From: an uncultured Oscillospiraceae bacterium
GTDB taxonomy: Bacteria; Bacillota_A; Clostridia; Oscillospirales; Oscillospiraceae
NCBI GenBank assembly: GCA_900770015.1
Contig: CAAGIU010000103.1
Coordinates: forward strand, 1-13,647
Length of the DNA: 13,647 nt
Direction of reading: 5' to 3'
Shown here: positions 1 through 6,893 of the stretch, in pieces
How the letters are laid out: every line of letters starts with the position of its first letter
Position numbering within the stretch: the stretch's first letter is position 1
Notes under the pieces: model-generated
Told to the model about the DNA's origin: nothing
The model's database searches: none
Seen by the model: the letters and a program-made list of their open reading frames with translations, nothing else
Position numbers and translations under genes: made by a program

Positions 1-107
1 GGCAAGCCGGTCGGCACGGTGATGTTTGCTTTCTGCCCCCTCTCACACTCTCCCCTATATTGTATTACCAGCTGGTAAACGAGTATTTCCGAAGGGAGGT
101 GTTGAGG
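1..107. other. upstream flank, no confident gene
   Basis: No confident gene is seen here. Two + strand frames are open from the window edge. One ends at TAA 76-78 and could be the last 25 codons of an upstream gene (ending CITSW). The other runs in frame into the small peptide at 108. Neither shows a recognisable motif, so the upstream gene cannot be named. The only distinct structure is the palindrome at 65-78. A GGGAGG ribosome binding site at 94-99 serves the next reading frame. Confidence 0.3.
65..78. repeat. perfect 14-bp palindrome TTACCAGCTGGTAA
   Basis: The 14 bases are identical to their reverse complement and sit 29 bases upstream of a small reading frame, where an operator for a dimeric regulator could lie. 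No good -35/-10 pair was found next to it. About one perfect 14-mer palindrome is expected by chance in a window of this length, so function is only a possibility. Confidence 0.35.
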
Positions 108-200
108 ATGGATGCCAAAATGATTCTTGGAATCGGTCTGCTTCTGTTTATCGTGGGCGGTCTGGTGTTTCTCAAAATCAGGACAAAGAAGAAAAAGTGA
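108..200 (+). CDS. 30-residue single-span membrane peptide
   Basis: This small reading frame runs from ATG 108 to TGA 198. It has a strong Shine-Dalgarno GGGAGG (94-99) with an 8-base spacer. The peptide starts MDAKMILGIG, has one hydrophobic segment at about residues 5-23 rich in Gly, Leu, Ile and Val, and ends in KIRTKKKK. Its strongly basic C-terminus predicts a membrane-spanning peptide with the C-terminus in the cytoplasm. I do not recognise a family. Its position just before cargo genes and presumably downstream of conjugation genes suggests a small membrane accessory of the element. The frame is also open upstream to the window edge, so a longer N-terminus cannot be excluded, but the ribosome binding site supports ATG 108. 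Confidence 0.6.
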   Translation: MDAKMILGIGLLLFIVGGLVFLKIRTKKKK

Positions 201-205
201 TCCCA

Positions 206-234
206 TTGCAGAATGGAAAGGAGCGTGATAAAAT
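206..234 (+). promoter_or_regulatory. possible extended -10 promoter for the lipoprotein gene
   Basis: TTGCAG (206-211) is followed after 17 bases by TAAAAT (229-234). TG at 226-227 is placed correctly for an extended -10 (TGATAAAAT). The -35 is weak (3 of 6) and the -10 is good (5 of 6). Transcription would start near 241, leaving a leader of about 25 bases before the ATG at 266. Together with the terminator at 1111-1141 this would make the lipoprotein gene a separate transcription unit. The call rests on motif reading only. Confidence 0.35.
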
Positions 235-265
235 GGCAGCATGATGTGGAAGGGAGGGATCGCAC

Positions 266-1087
266 ATGAAAAAACTACTGATCCTGATTGTCCTCGCAGC
301 GATGATGCTGACGGCCTGCCAATCTACAACGCTGCCTACGAACACCGACAACGAGCATTTGGAGGCAACAACCACAGAACCGACTGCCGAAACACAGAAG
401 CAAGCTCCGGAAGCAGCTGCGGCCGAAGAGCCTGCGACCAAAACGGCAGAGGAAACCGCCGCACCGACAGATGCTCCCGAGACCACCGAAACAACAGAGA
501 AACCCACAGAAGCGGTCGAGCCGCTTGATGCCCCGAAGCCCACCGAAACGCAGGCTCCGACTGCTCCTCATACCCACAGCTACACGGCTTCGGTCACAGC
601 ACCGACTTGCAGCTCCAACGGCTTTACGACCCATACCTGTTCCTGCGGGGACTCCTACAAGGATTCCTACACAAACGCTTTGGGTCATTCCTATGCCGAC
701 ACGGTTGTGCCAGCGACCGAAACCGAACGGGGCTATACCAAGCATACCTGTTCTGCCTGCGGAGACAGCTACATAGACTGTTACACGCCGGTGCAACGCG
801 TCGAAATCATCACCGAAGCGGATATTCTGGCGATCTGTGCAGAGGCTTGTGCCTACGCAGAATCCCTTGGGTTGATTATCGACCCCACCTGCCCGAACTG
901 GACGGCATCCTGTACTTGCTCAAGATACAGCGATGGCTATTCAACCCGTGAAGAAGGACTTGCCTATATCAGAAGGACATTCTTCGAGGATGCAGAGTAC
1001 ATCGCTTCCATGGGGTATAGTTCGTACTACCCCCTCTATTGGGCAGACGGCGATAACTGGCGTTTCGTCGGAGCGTTTTGGTGGTAA
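266..1087 (+). CDS. surface lipoprotein with Thr/Glu/Pro-rich stalk and two Cys repeats
   Basis: This is a secreted lipoprotein of 273 residues. The signal peptide ends in the lipobox LTAC (15-18), with Cys18 as the lipidated residue. Residues 19-100 form a low-complexity stalk of Thr, Glu, Pro and Ala that probably crosses the cell wall. Two tandem repeats follow (about 102-137 and 140-174), each with the pattern H-S-Y, a Gly-aromatic-Thr turn, HTC, a Cys-Gly, DSY and a final YT. The first carries CSC (125-127) and the second CSAC (162-165), which could bind metal or form disulfides. The C-terminal domain (178-273) is rich in Tyr and Trp, has further Cys pairs, and ends in FWW. GGGAGG lies 9 bases before the ATG. 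The role is unknown; it may be a surface-binding or exclusion-type protein. The lipoprotein call is strong, the function is not. Confidence 0.85.
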   Translation: MKKLLILIVLAAMMLTACQSTTLPTNTDNEHLEATTTEPTAETQKQAPEAAAAEEPATKTAEETAAPTDAPETTETTEKPTEAVEPLDAPKPTETQAPTAPHTHSYTASVTAPTCSSNGFTTHTCSCGDSYKDSYTNALGHSYADTVVPATETERGYTKHTCSACGDSYIDCYTPVQRVEIITEADILAICAEACAYAESLGLIIDPTCPNWTASCTCSRYSDGYSTREEGLAYIRRTFFEDAEYIASMGYSSYYPLYWADGDNWRFVGAFWW

Positions 1088-1110
1088 GACAAAAGCATAT
1101 TGCCTGATTT

Positions 1111-1141
1111 GCAGAGGTTCTTAATGAGCCTCTGCTTTTTT
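1111..1141 (+). terminator. intrinsic terminator after the lipoprotein gene
   Basis: GCAGAGG (1111-1117) pairs perfectly with CCTCTGC (1129-1135) around an 11-base loop and is followed by six T. It lies 24 bases after the lipoprotein stop and 31 bases before the ATG of the pilus adhesin gene. The T-run is itself followed by a complementary A-run: CTTTTTT at 1135-1141 pairs with AAAAAAG at 1147-1153, so an alternative hairpin using the T-run can form. Confidence 0.8.
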
Positions 1142-1171
1142 ATCTCAAAAAAGAAACGGAAGGAGAATTCT

Positions 1172-3361
1172 ATGAAGAAACACACAAGATCGGTCTTCGC
1201 CCTTCTTCTGGTCGTGCTGATGGCAGTTGGCATGATGCCCTTCGGGGCATTTGCCACGGACACAGGCACCGACCCTGCGGAGGTGACCGAAGAACCTATC
1301 GAGCCGGAGGTTCCTTTATCGGAGGAACCGACTGAGCATGACATTACGGAGCCCGTCGAGGAATCCGATATTGAAGTGCCGGCGGAAATCCAGTTGGCCA
1401 CTCGATATTCGGCGGGCAGCAACATTACCGTCTATAACTATTTTCATGCGTTTTTCGTCATCTCGGAAATGAACTGCATCGACGGTTCCCCGTTCCTGAC
1501 GAGCAAATCGAGCTGGCCCGGCGACAGCCCCTCCGACTGGGGTTCCTGCGGCGGCAAGTACGATCTGTTTTACTGCATCGACTTCTATGCACATGGAAAT
1601 GCCAATGGTGCAACCACAAAGCCCGGAACTCCGCTGGAAGAAACCCCGGCATGGAAAGCAATTTCCAGTGCCGGAAAGAAGGGCATTCAGCTTGCACTGA
1701 TTTACGGTGTTCCCAACTGCAGTTCCTACTATGACAATGTGTACGGCTATGAAGCGACGCAAATCATCATCTGGGAATACCAGCTTGGTGTTCGCACCGA
1801 TGCAAGTCAGACAGTATCGTTCTTCAACACAACTCTTGGCAAGTATCCCAAGATCAAAGAAGCCTATGATGCGATCCTGTCGAATATCAAGCGCCACCAG
1901 ACGGAACCCAGCTTTCACGGGCAGACCGTTGAGCTGAAAAACATTGGTGAGACTTATGCCGTTACCCTGACCGATTCCAACGGGACATTCCAAAATGACC
2001 AGTGGAGCATTGAAGGAACGCATCCCGGTGTTGAAGTTCGGCAGAGCGGCAACAATCTGAAGGTCTGGGCAACTGCTTACGGCGGCGAGGTAGACATCAC
2101 CTTGAAGCGAAAGCTGAACATTGCAACCGGCAACGCCCTGTGTGCCTTTACCGGAGAGCAGAGCTGTGTCACCGGCGTGGCAGATGACCCGTTGTTCGCA
2201 AAGCTGACCGTCAAGCTGCCGTCTACGGGCAAGCTGAAAATCGTCAAAACGGCTCCCGATGGCATGAATAAGTCCAATATCCGCTTTGACATCTATGAGG
2301 GATACACCAATCTGTCCGAAGGCAAGGTCTTTGCCTCCGTCTACACCAACGCTGACGGCGTAACCTATGCGGACGGTCTGATTGCAGGAAAGAACTACTA
2401 CGTCCGTGAGATCGTGCCGGAGAATAGCAAGCAGAAGCCCGATTGGACGATTTCCGGGGCAGAGAAAAGCGGCACAAGTGCAGATGTGGCATGGTTCACC
2501 GCCGTTGCAGGCAGTACCATCCAAATCAACTGCACCAATGATTGGGACTACGGCTCCGCCGAAATCACCAAAGTCACAGACGATGGCAAAAACACCGCCA
2601 ACCGTGTGTTCTACCTTTATGACGGTTGGAGCAACTACGAAGCGGACAAGCGGTTCGCAGAACTGACCACCAATGCAGGCGGCAAAGCGACTGTAGCAAA
2701 GCTGATCCCCGGCCATTGGTACTACCTCGTGGAAAAGACCTTCCTGCCTGCCGAAGATCAAATGCCCGTATGGGAAATCACAGGCGCGGACGATTGGAAG
2801 ATGTCCGACAGCGGCGGTACTCGAATCGCTGTGTTCAAGGTTTCTGCCGGCGGAAAGCTGAATATCGTTTGCAAGAACCACCTGTTGCCCACTGGGAAGA
2901 TTACTGTGGAGAAATCAAAAGAGGGCGGAACACCGCTGACTCAAACCACGTTCCTTTTGGAATATTCCAAGGATGGTACGACATGGAAGCCTGTGGAATT
3001 CAGTGCAGGCCAATTCTTTGTTGGTTGTTGTTCCAGCCCCAGCCTCGACAACGGCACCTTAACCACCGATAAAACCGGTTCTGTCACTTTTGACGGCTTA
3101 GCCATCCAGGATGTAACCTACCGGCTGACGGAAGTGAAATCTCAAGACGGCAAACAGCTTATGGCAGAAATCCTCTTTGAAGGTTCTCTGACGGAGGATA
3201 AGGAAATCACCATCCGTGCCGTCAACAACGAAGTATTCCTGTTGCCCTTCACCGGCTCCAACGGATTCATGACCGCAACAATCAGCATTCTTGTGATGGG
3301 TGCCGCATTGCTGGCGGCCTTTTTTACTCTCCGAAAGAAAACTCACAACACTACCGACTGA
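1172..3361 (+). CDS. LPxTG pilus tip adhesin with thioester domain and SpaA-type domains
   Basis: This is a secreted, sortase-anchored adhesin of 729 residues. The signal peptide ends at about AFA (26-28) and is followed by an acidic Glu/Pro/Thr region. Residues about 84-240 match a thioester (TQXA) domain: Cys135 in FYCID and Gln197 in ATQIIIWE are the expected pair that forms an internal thioester, which in this family can bond covalently to host targets. Three SpaA/CnaB-like Ig domains follow (about 352-455, 460-568, 573-686), each beginning with a Lys strand (IVK, ITK, VEK) and ending with a Glu strand (REI, VEK, TEV) suited to isopeptide bonds. The sorting signal is LPFTG (691-695), a hydrophobic segment and RKK. 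I chose ATG 1172 because GGAAGGAG precedes it and the signal peptide follows directly; an in-frame ATG at 1100 would begin before the terminator. It is first in the pilus operon and most likely the tip protein. Confidence 0.88.
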   Translation: MKKHTRSVFALLLVVLMAVGMMPFGAFATDTGTDPAEVTEEPIEPEVPLSEEPTEHDITEPVEESDIEVPAEIQLATRYSAGSNITVYNYFHAFFVISEMNCIDGSPFLTSKSSWPGDSPSDWGSCGGKYDLFYCIDFYAHGNANGATTKPGTPLEETPAWKAISSAGKKGIQLALIYGVPNCSSYYDNVYGYEATQIIIWEYQLGVRTDASQTVSFFNTTLGKYPKIKEAYDAILSNIKRHQTEPSFHGQTVELKNIGETYAVTLTDSNGTFQNDQWSIEGTHPGVEVRQSGNNLKVWATAYGGEVDITLKRKLNIATGNALCAFTGEQSCVTGVADDPLFAKLTVKLPSTGKLKIVKTAPDGMNKSNIRFDIYEGYTNLSEGKVFASVYTNADGVTYADGLIAGKNYYVREIVPENSKQKPDWTISGAEKSGTSADVAWFTAVAGSTIQINCTNDWDYGSAEITKVTDDGKNTANRVFYLYDGWSNYEADKRFAELTTNAGGKATVAKLIPGHWYYLVEKTFLPAEDQMPVWEITGADDWKMSDSGGTRIAVFKVSAGGKLNIVCKNHLLPTGKITVEKSKEGGTPLTQTTFLLEYSKDGTTWKPVEFSAGQFFVGCCSSPSLDNGTLTTDKTGSVTFDGLAIQDVTYRLTEVKSQDGKQLMAEILFEGSLTEDKEITIRAVNNEVFLLPFTGSNGFMTATISILVMGAALLAAFFTLRKKTHNTTD

Positions 3362-3378
3362 GAAAGGATTTGATAACG

Positions 3379-5286
3379 ATGAAGAAACTCTTTGCTATGT
3401 TCATGGCACTTGCCATCTGTCTTTCTATGCTCCCTGCCGCCTTTGCCGCCAGCCCTGCGGATGCCGTCATTGACGTTGACCGCCTCTGCTCCATCGACCT
3501 GTATAAGTACGACCTGACTTCCGCCGAAGCAGACGGCGTGTGGGACAACAGCTATGTATCCACCGGCACCTATGACAAGCCCGGTGTCAACGACATTCTG
3601 GGCAATCCCAACCGTGTCGTGGATTTGGGAAACGGCGAGGTGTCCTACGGCTACGCCATCCGCGGCGTGGAGTTCACCTATGCCCGTGTTGCAGACATCT
3701 ATCAATATGTCGGCAGAACACAGGATGGGACGCTCGTTGCCAAGGTGCTCTATGGTTTTGACAACATGGAACTGCTTTCTGCGCTGGGCTTGACCAGAGA
3801 AAACCGCTTTGCTCCCGCCGACCATGACGGCAAGCTGTATTTCACCGCTGACACTCTGCTCACCGCCCTGCGCAGTGCTCTGGAAACCAATGCCACCGGC
3901 ACGAAGAATGCGCTGGAAAGCATCGTCAAGACTTCCGGCACCGCCATGCCCGAAACTGACAGTTACGGTCATTCCGAAGCAAAGAACTTGCCGGTGGGTT
4001 TGTATCTGGTGGTCGAAACCCGTGTTCCCGAAATGGTCACGGAAACCACCGCACCCTTCCTGCTGAGCCTGCCTATGACCACCGTGGACGGTACACAGTG
4101 GATGTACGATGTCTGCGTCTACCCCAAAAACGGCACTTCCAACCCTGATCTGACCAAAACTGTCCGTGAAAGCAAGGAATCTACCGGCAAGAACGGCGGC
4201 ACCGGGATGATTGATGATGGCTTTGACCATACGGCAACCGCCTCTGTCGGTGATGTCGTGGAATACCAGATCCTCTCCCGTCTGCCCGCCATTACCTCCA
4301 AGGCTTCCTATCTGACCACCTACACCTTCGAGGATACCATCTGCAAGGGAATCCTGTACAACCGCAATGATGTGGTTCTGGAATTCTTCCGTGACGCCGC
4401 CTGCACGGACAAGATCGCAACCTGGAACGAGGGTGACGGAAACTTTGGCGTGGGCTATGTATCCAACGAGGACGGCACTTCCGTTATGGCCATCACCATG
4501 CAGGAAAACGGTCTGAAGGAAATCAACCAGTCCACCGCCGTCCATAACGGCACCCATGAATCCGGCTACTCGCAGTGCTATCTCCGCATTACTTACTCTG
4601 CCACTCTCACAGAAGATGCTGTTCTGGGCAACACCTCCAACGATAACGAAGTCGTTCTGACCTGGAAGCGCACCAACACCGCGTATTACGACACGCTCAA
4701 GGACTGCTGCCATGTCTATGTCTACGGCGTCGATCTGGAAAAGCAGTTCTCCGACGATGAAGGGAACTTTGAGAAGGTGCAGTTCACCGTCTGCAACGAC
4801 ACCGACAGATGCTATGTGACTGCCGAGTTGAAAGACGGCATCTACTATGTCACCGGCACTGCCGAGGAAGCCAATGCCACCCGCTTTGTTCCCAACGAGG
4901 ACGGTCACATCCGCATCAAGGGCATGGAGGACGATGCCTATATCTTTACCGAAGTCCAGACCGATGAAGGGTACACACTCCTGAAGGACAGCATTCATAT
5001 CACCATTACCGCTGACGGCAGAGGCGAATACTGCAACGCCTGCGGCATTGAACTGCTGACCGCGTCCGCCACCGTGGACGGCAACGCCGTGCAGATGGAA
5101 GAAGACGACAGCTCTGTTTCTGCCATCGTCCCGTTGACCGTTGTGAATACCAAGGGCTTTGACCTGCCCCAGACCGGCGACAACGGTGTTTGGATGTACG
5201 GCGTGATCGGCATTCTGGCTATGGCTGCCTCTGTCGGCACCATTGTCATCGTCTGCCGCAAGAAGAAACCTGCTGAAAACGAATAA
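3379..5286 (+). CDS. LPxTG backbone pilin with isopeptide D2 domain
   Basis: This is the major pilin of a sortase-assembled pilus, 635 residues long. The signal peptide ends near AFA (21-23). The N-terminal shaft domain ends in the pilin motif VYPKN, whose Lys250 should be the nucleophile joined to the next subunit. A middle domain (about 255-450) resembles the fimbrial isopeptide-forming D2 domain. A last Ig-like domain (about 450-592) carries an E-box-like stretch, YIFTEVQTDEGY, with Glu525. The sorting signal is LPQTG (596-600), a membrane helix and CRKKK. The start is ATG 3379, which begins MKKLF and has AGAAAGGA at a workable distance; TTG 3370 would sit almost on that site. It lies 17 bases after the adhesin gene, so both should share a transcript. 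Codons are strongly C/G-ended, as in a highly expressed gene. Confidence 0.9.
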   Translation: MKKLFAMFMALAICLSMLPAAFAASPADAVIDVDRLCSIDLYKYDLTSAEADGVWDNSYVSTGTYDKPGVNDILGNPNRVVDLGNGEVSYGYAIRGVEFTYARVADIYQYVGRTQDGTLVAKVLYGFDNMELLSALGLTRENRFAPADHDGKLYFTADTLLTALRSALETNATGTKNALESIVKTSGTAMPETDSYGHSEAKNLPVGLYLVVETRVPEMVTETTAPFLLSLPMTTVDGTQWMYDVCVYPKNGTSNPDLTKTVRESKESTGKNGGTGMIDDGFDHTATASVGDVVEYQILSRLPAITSKASYLTTYTFEDTICKGILYNRNDVVLEFFRDAACTDKIATWNEGDGNFGVGYVSNEDGTSVMAITMQENGLKEINQSTAVHNGTHESGYSQCYLRITYSATLTEDAVLGNTSNDNEVVLTWKRTNTAYYDTLKDCCHVYVYGVDLEKQFSDDEGNFEKVQFTVCNDTDRCYVTAELKDGIYYVTGTAEEANATRFVPNEDGHIRIKGMEDDAYIFTEVQTDEGYTLLKDSIHITITADGRGEYCNACGIELLTASATVDGNAVQMEEDDSSVSAIVPLTVVNTKGFDLPQTGDNGVWMYGVIGILAMAASVGTIVIVCRKKKPAENE

Positions 5287-5295
5287 CTGACGATT

Positions 5296-5332
5296 GGGGG
5301 CTGTCCGCAAGGGCAGTCCCCGAAAGGGGGAC
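5296..5332 (+). promoter_or_regulatory. paired alternative hairpins at the sortase ribosome binding site
   Basis: The pilin-sortase gap can form two hairpins that exclude each other. Hairpin A pairs 5296-5306 with 5311-5321: 11 bp including two G-T wobbles, closed by a GCAA tetraloop. Hairpin B pairs GTCCCC (5316-5321) with GGGGAC (5327-5332) around GAAAG. B buries the Shine-Dalgarno GGGGG (5326-5330) of the sortase gene, while A leaves it free. No T-run follows, so it is not a standard terminator. Hairpin A could also block 3'-exonucleases and keep pilin mRNA more abundant than sortase mRNA. The pairing is seen; the regulation is inferred. Confidence 0.55.
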
Positions 5333-5335
5333 GAT

Positions 5336-6187
5336 ATGAAGAAGAAAATCATGATTGGCGTGTTGATCCTTGTATTCCTGCTGGCTTTGGCCAGTACGCT
5401 TTACCCGGTGATCAGTGACTACTGGAACACCAGGCACCAATCCGAAGTGCAGGTGGAGTACGAAAAGCAGATGGAATCCATGGAGGATGCCGAGCTGGCC
5501 GCCGCTTTGGAAGCCGCCAATGCCTATAATGCGGCACTTCGCCCGGTGCGGTACACCAAAGCGGCTTTGGATGCTGCGGCTGTCGGTTATGACGATTTGC
5601 TGAACCTCTATGGAAACGGCGTAATGGCCTATGTGGAGATTCCCAAAATCCATGTGAATCTTCCAATCTATCACGGTACGACCACAGAAGTGCTGGAAAA
5701 AGGCATCGGGCATCTGACCGGATCTTCTCTGCCCATCGGCGGTGTGGACAATCACGCTGTTCTGACAGGGCATTCCGGTGTAGCCGGACAGCGGCTGTTT
5801 TCCGATCTTGACCAACTGGAAATCGGGGATGTCTTTTTCATTCATGTGCTGAATCAGCAGCTTGCCTACGAAGTCAGAGCCATTGACACAGTTCTGCCGG
5901 AGGACACCAAGCTCCTGACCAGCGTAGAGGGAAAGGATAAATGCACCCTTGTTACCTGCACCCCCTTCGGGGTCAACACCCACCGCCTGTTGGTGCAGGG
6001 AGAGCGCATCGAGTATGAGGCCGCAGAGGAGATCGCCGCACAAACCGAATCCGTACAAGTGGAATCCACGTGGGAAACGCAGTATATCATGGGTCTGAAA
6101 TTGGGGGCAGAAATCCTCGGCTTCCTCGTTGTTGTCGTCCTTGCGGTGATCGGTATCCGAAAAATGCGGAGGCATGGACATGATTAA
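5336..6187 (+). CDS. class C (pilus-polymerising) sortase
   Basis: This membrane-bound transpeptidase has 283 residues. It should cleave LPxTG between Thr and Gly in the two upstream pilins and link Thr to the pilin-motif lysine of the next subunit. Visible parts are an N-terminal membrane helix (5-23), a helical linker, the sortase beta-barrel from about 96, catalytic His146 in LTGHSG, Cys208 in TLVTC, Arg217 in THRLLVQG, and a C-terminal membrane helix (256-276) ending in basic residues. Two membrane spans plus the TLxTC-TPxG and HRLLV motifs point to class C. I see no canonical lid motif (DPW/DPF) before the barrel. The start at ATG 5336 has a G-rich ribosome binding site (5326-5330) and gives MKKK followed directly by the membrane helix; the in-frame extension from 5294 lies in the hairpin region. 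Confidence 0.92.
   Translation: MKKKIMIGVLILVFLLALASTLYPVISDYWNTRHQSEVQVEYEKQMESMEDAELAAALEAANAYNAALRPVRYTKAALDAAAVGYDDLLNLYGNGVMAYVEIPKIHVNLPIYHGTTTEVLEKGIGHLTGSSLPIGGVDNHAVLTGHSGVAGQRLFSDLDQLEIGDVFFIHVLNQQLAYEVRAIDTVLPEDTKLLTSVEGKDKCTLVTCTPFGVNTHRLLVQGERIEYEAAEEIAAQTESVQVESTWETQYIMGLKLGAEILGFLVVVVLAVIGIRKMRRHGHD
6168..6172 (+). promoter_or_regulatory. Shine-Dalgarno that decides the second sortase start
   Basis: GGAGG inside the end of the first sortase gene is 7 bases from ATG 6180 but only 1 base from ATG 6174. This favours MIKKIL over MDMIKK as the true N-terminus and creates an 8-base overlap with the upstream gene. Confidence 0.6.
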
Positions 6188-6893
6188 GAAGATCTTGATT
6201 GCTCTTTGCGTGTTTGTATTTCTTATCGGCGCAGGCGTTTTCCTCTATCCATCCTTCCGCACCGCCGCACAGAAGCAGACCGCACAAGCAGAAATTCAAC
6301 GCTTTGAAAATGCGATTCAAGAACAGCACGAACAGGCTGAAGCAGGAACGAAAGAAGAAAGAATCTATCCCGACCTGTGGGAAGCCTGCTGTGCCTATAA
6401 CCGAAATCTGTATTTGACGAAGCAGGAAAGCTGGACGGAGGAAAATCAGAAAAAGCCTGCCCTGAATCCGGCAGACTTTGGCTATGCGGAATCGTGCTTT
6501 GCCTGTCTCTCCATCCCAGAGCTCGGCATGGAGTATCCCATCTATCTGGGAGCAAATTCGGAGAATCTCAATCAAGGTGCTGCCCACTTGGGACAGACCT
6601 CCCTGCCCATCGGCGGCGAGAACACCCATTGCGTCATCGCCGGACACCGAAGCTGGTCCGGTGCCGTCATGTTCCGAGGGCTGGAAGAACTGACGGAGGG
6701 CAGTACAATCTACATCACAAATCCCTGGGAAACGCTGACCTACACCGTCCAAAGCGTACGGACGGCAGACCCGAAGAAATCAGACGAATTGACTATTCAG
6801 GAAGGATGTGACCTTCTGACCATTTTCACTTGCAGTTATCCCAATACCCGACGACTGATCGTCACTTGCGAAAGGAGTGATCCGCTTGACTGA
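6180..6893 (+). CDS. second sortase, single N-terminal membrane anchor
   Basis: This is a sortase of 237 residues with an N-terminal membrane helix (about 4-22), a charged helical linker (30-60), and a sortase barrel from about 105. Catalytic residues are His156 in IAGHRS, Cys218 in TIFTC and Arg225 in NTRRLIV. It resembles the class C catalytic core but lacks the C-terminal membrane helix of its neighbour and ends soon after the Arg strand. The usual His before the catalytic Arg is Arg here. A likely role is wall anchoring of the finished pilus, or joining the tip adhesin to the shaft, while the first sortase polymerises. Its start overlaps the first sortase gene by 8 bases and its end overlaps the next gene by 8 bases, so translation is probably coupled across all three. 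Sortase identity is firm; the class and exact step are not. Confidence 0.88.
   Translation: MIKKILIALCVFVFLIGAGVFLYPSFRTAAQKQTAQAEIQRFENAIQEQHEQAEAGTKEERIYPDLWEACCAYNRNLYLTKQESWTEENQKKPALNPADFGYAESCFACLSIPELGMEYPIYLGANSENLNQGAAHLGQTSLPIGGENTHCVIAGHRSWSGAVMFRGLEELTEGSTIYITNPWETLTYTVQSVRTADPKKSDELTIQEGCDLLTIFTCSYPNTRRLIVTCERSDPLD
6871..6877 (+). promoter_or_regulatory. Shine-Dalgarno that supports a TTG start
   Basis: AAAGGAG lies 8 bases before TTG 6886. The in-frame GTG at 6877 overlaps this site and ATG 6901 is 23 bases away, so TTG is the best-placed start for the next gene. Confidence 0.55.

Noticed and set aside
26..244. 72-codon + frame over the small membrane peptide
   Set aside because: It has no ribosome binding site and no motif, and overlaps the better supported frame at 108-200.
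233..244. Three-codon frame (M-A-A) with a good ribosome binding site before the lipoprotein gene
   Set aside because: It is too short to judge. The AAAGGAG and ATG are probably coincidental, and the region may instead be a promoter.
1100..1171. Upstream in-frame ATG for the adhesin gene
   Set aside because: It would start before the terminator and place 24 residues ahead of a normal signal peptide; ATG 1172 has the ribosome binding site.
1316..2881. Antisense open frame of 521 codons opposite the adhesin
   Set aside because: Same codon-bias shadow effect; the sense strand has clear adhesin domains and the antisense product has no motif.
2626..3072. 148-codon + frame inside the adhesin gene
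   Set aside because: Its Arg-rich composition is typical of a shifted frame; unlike tnpV it has no family match or ribosome binding site.
3343..5352. Antisense open frame of 669 codons opposite the backbone pilin
   Set aside because: The + strand frame has a signal peptide, pilin motif and LPQTG. The antisense frame arises from C/G-ended codons that avoid stops; it has no ribosome binding site or recognisable domain.
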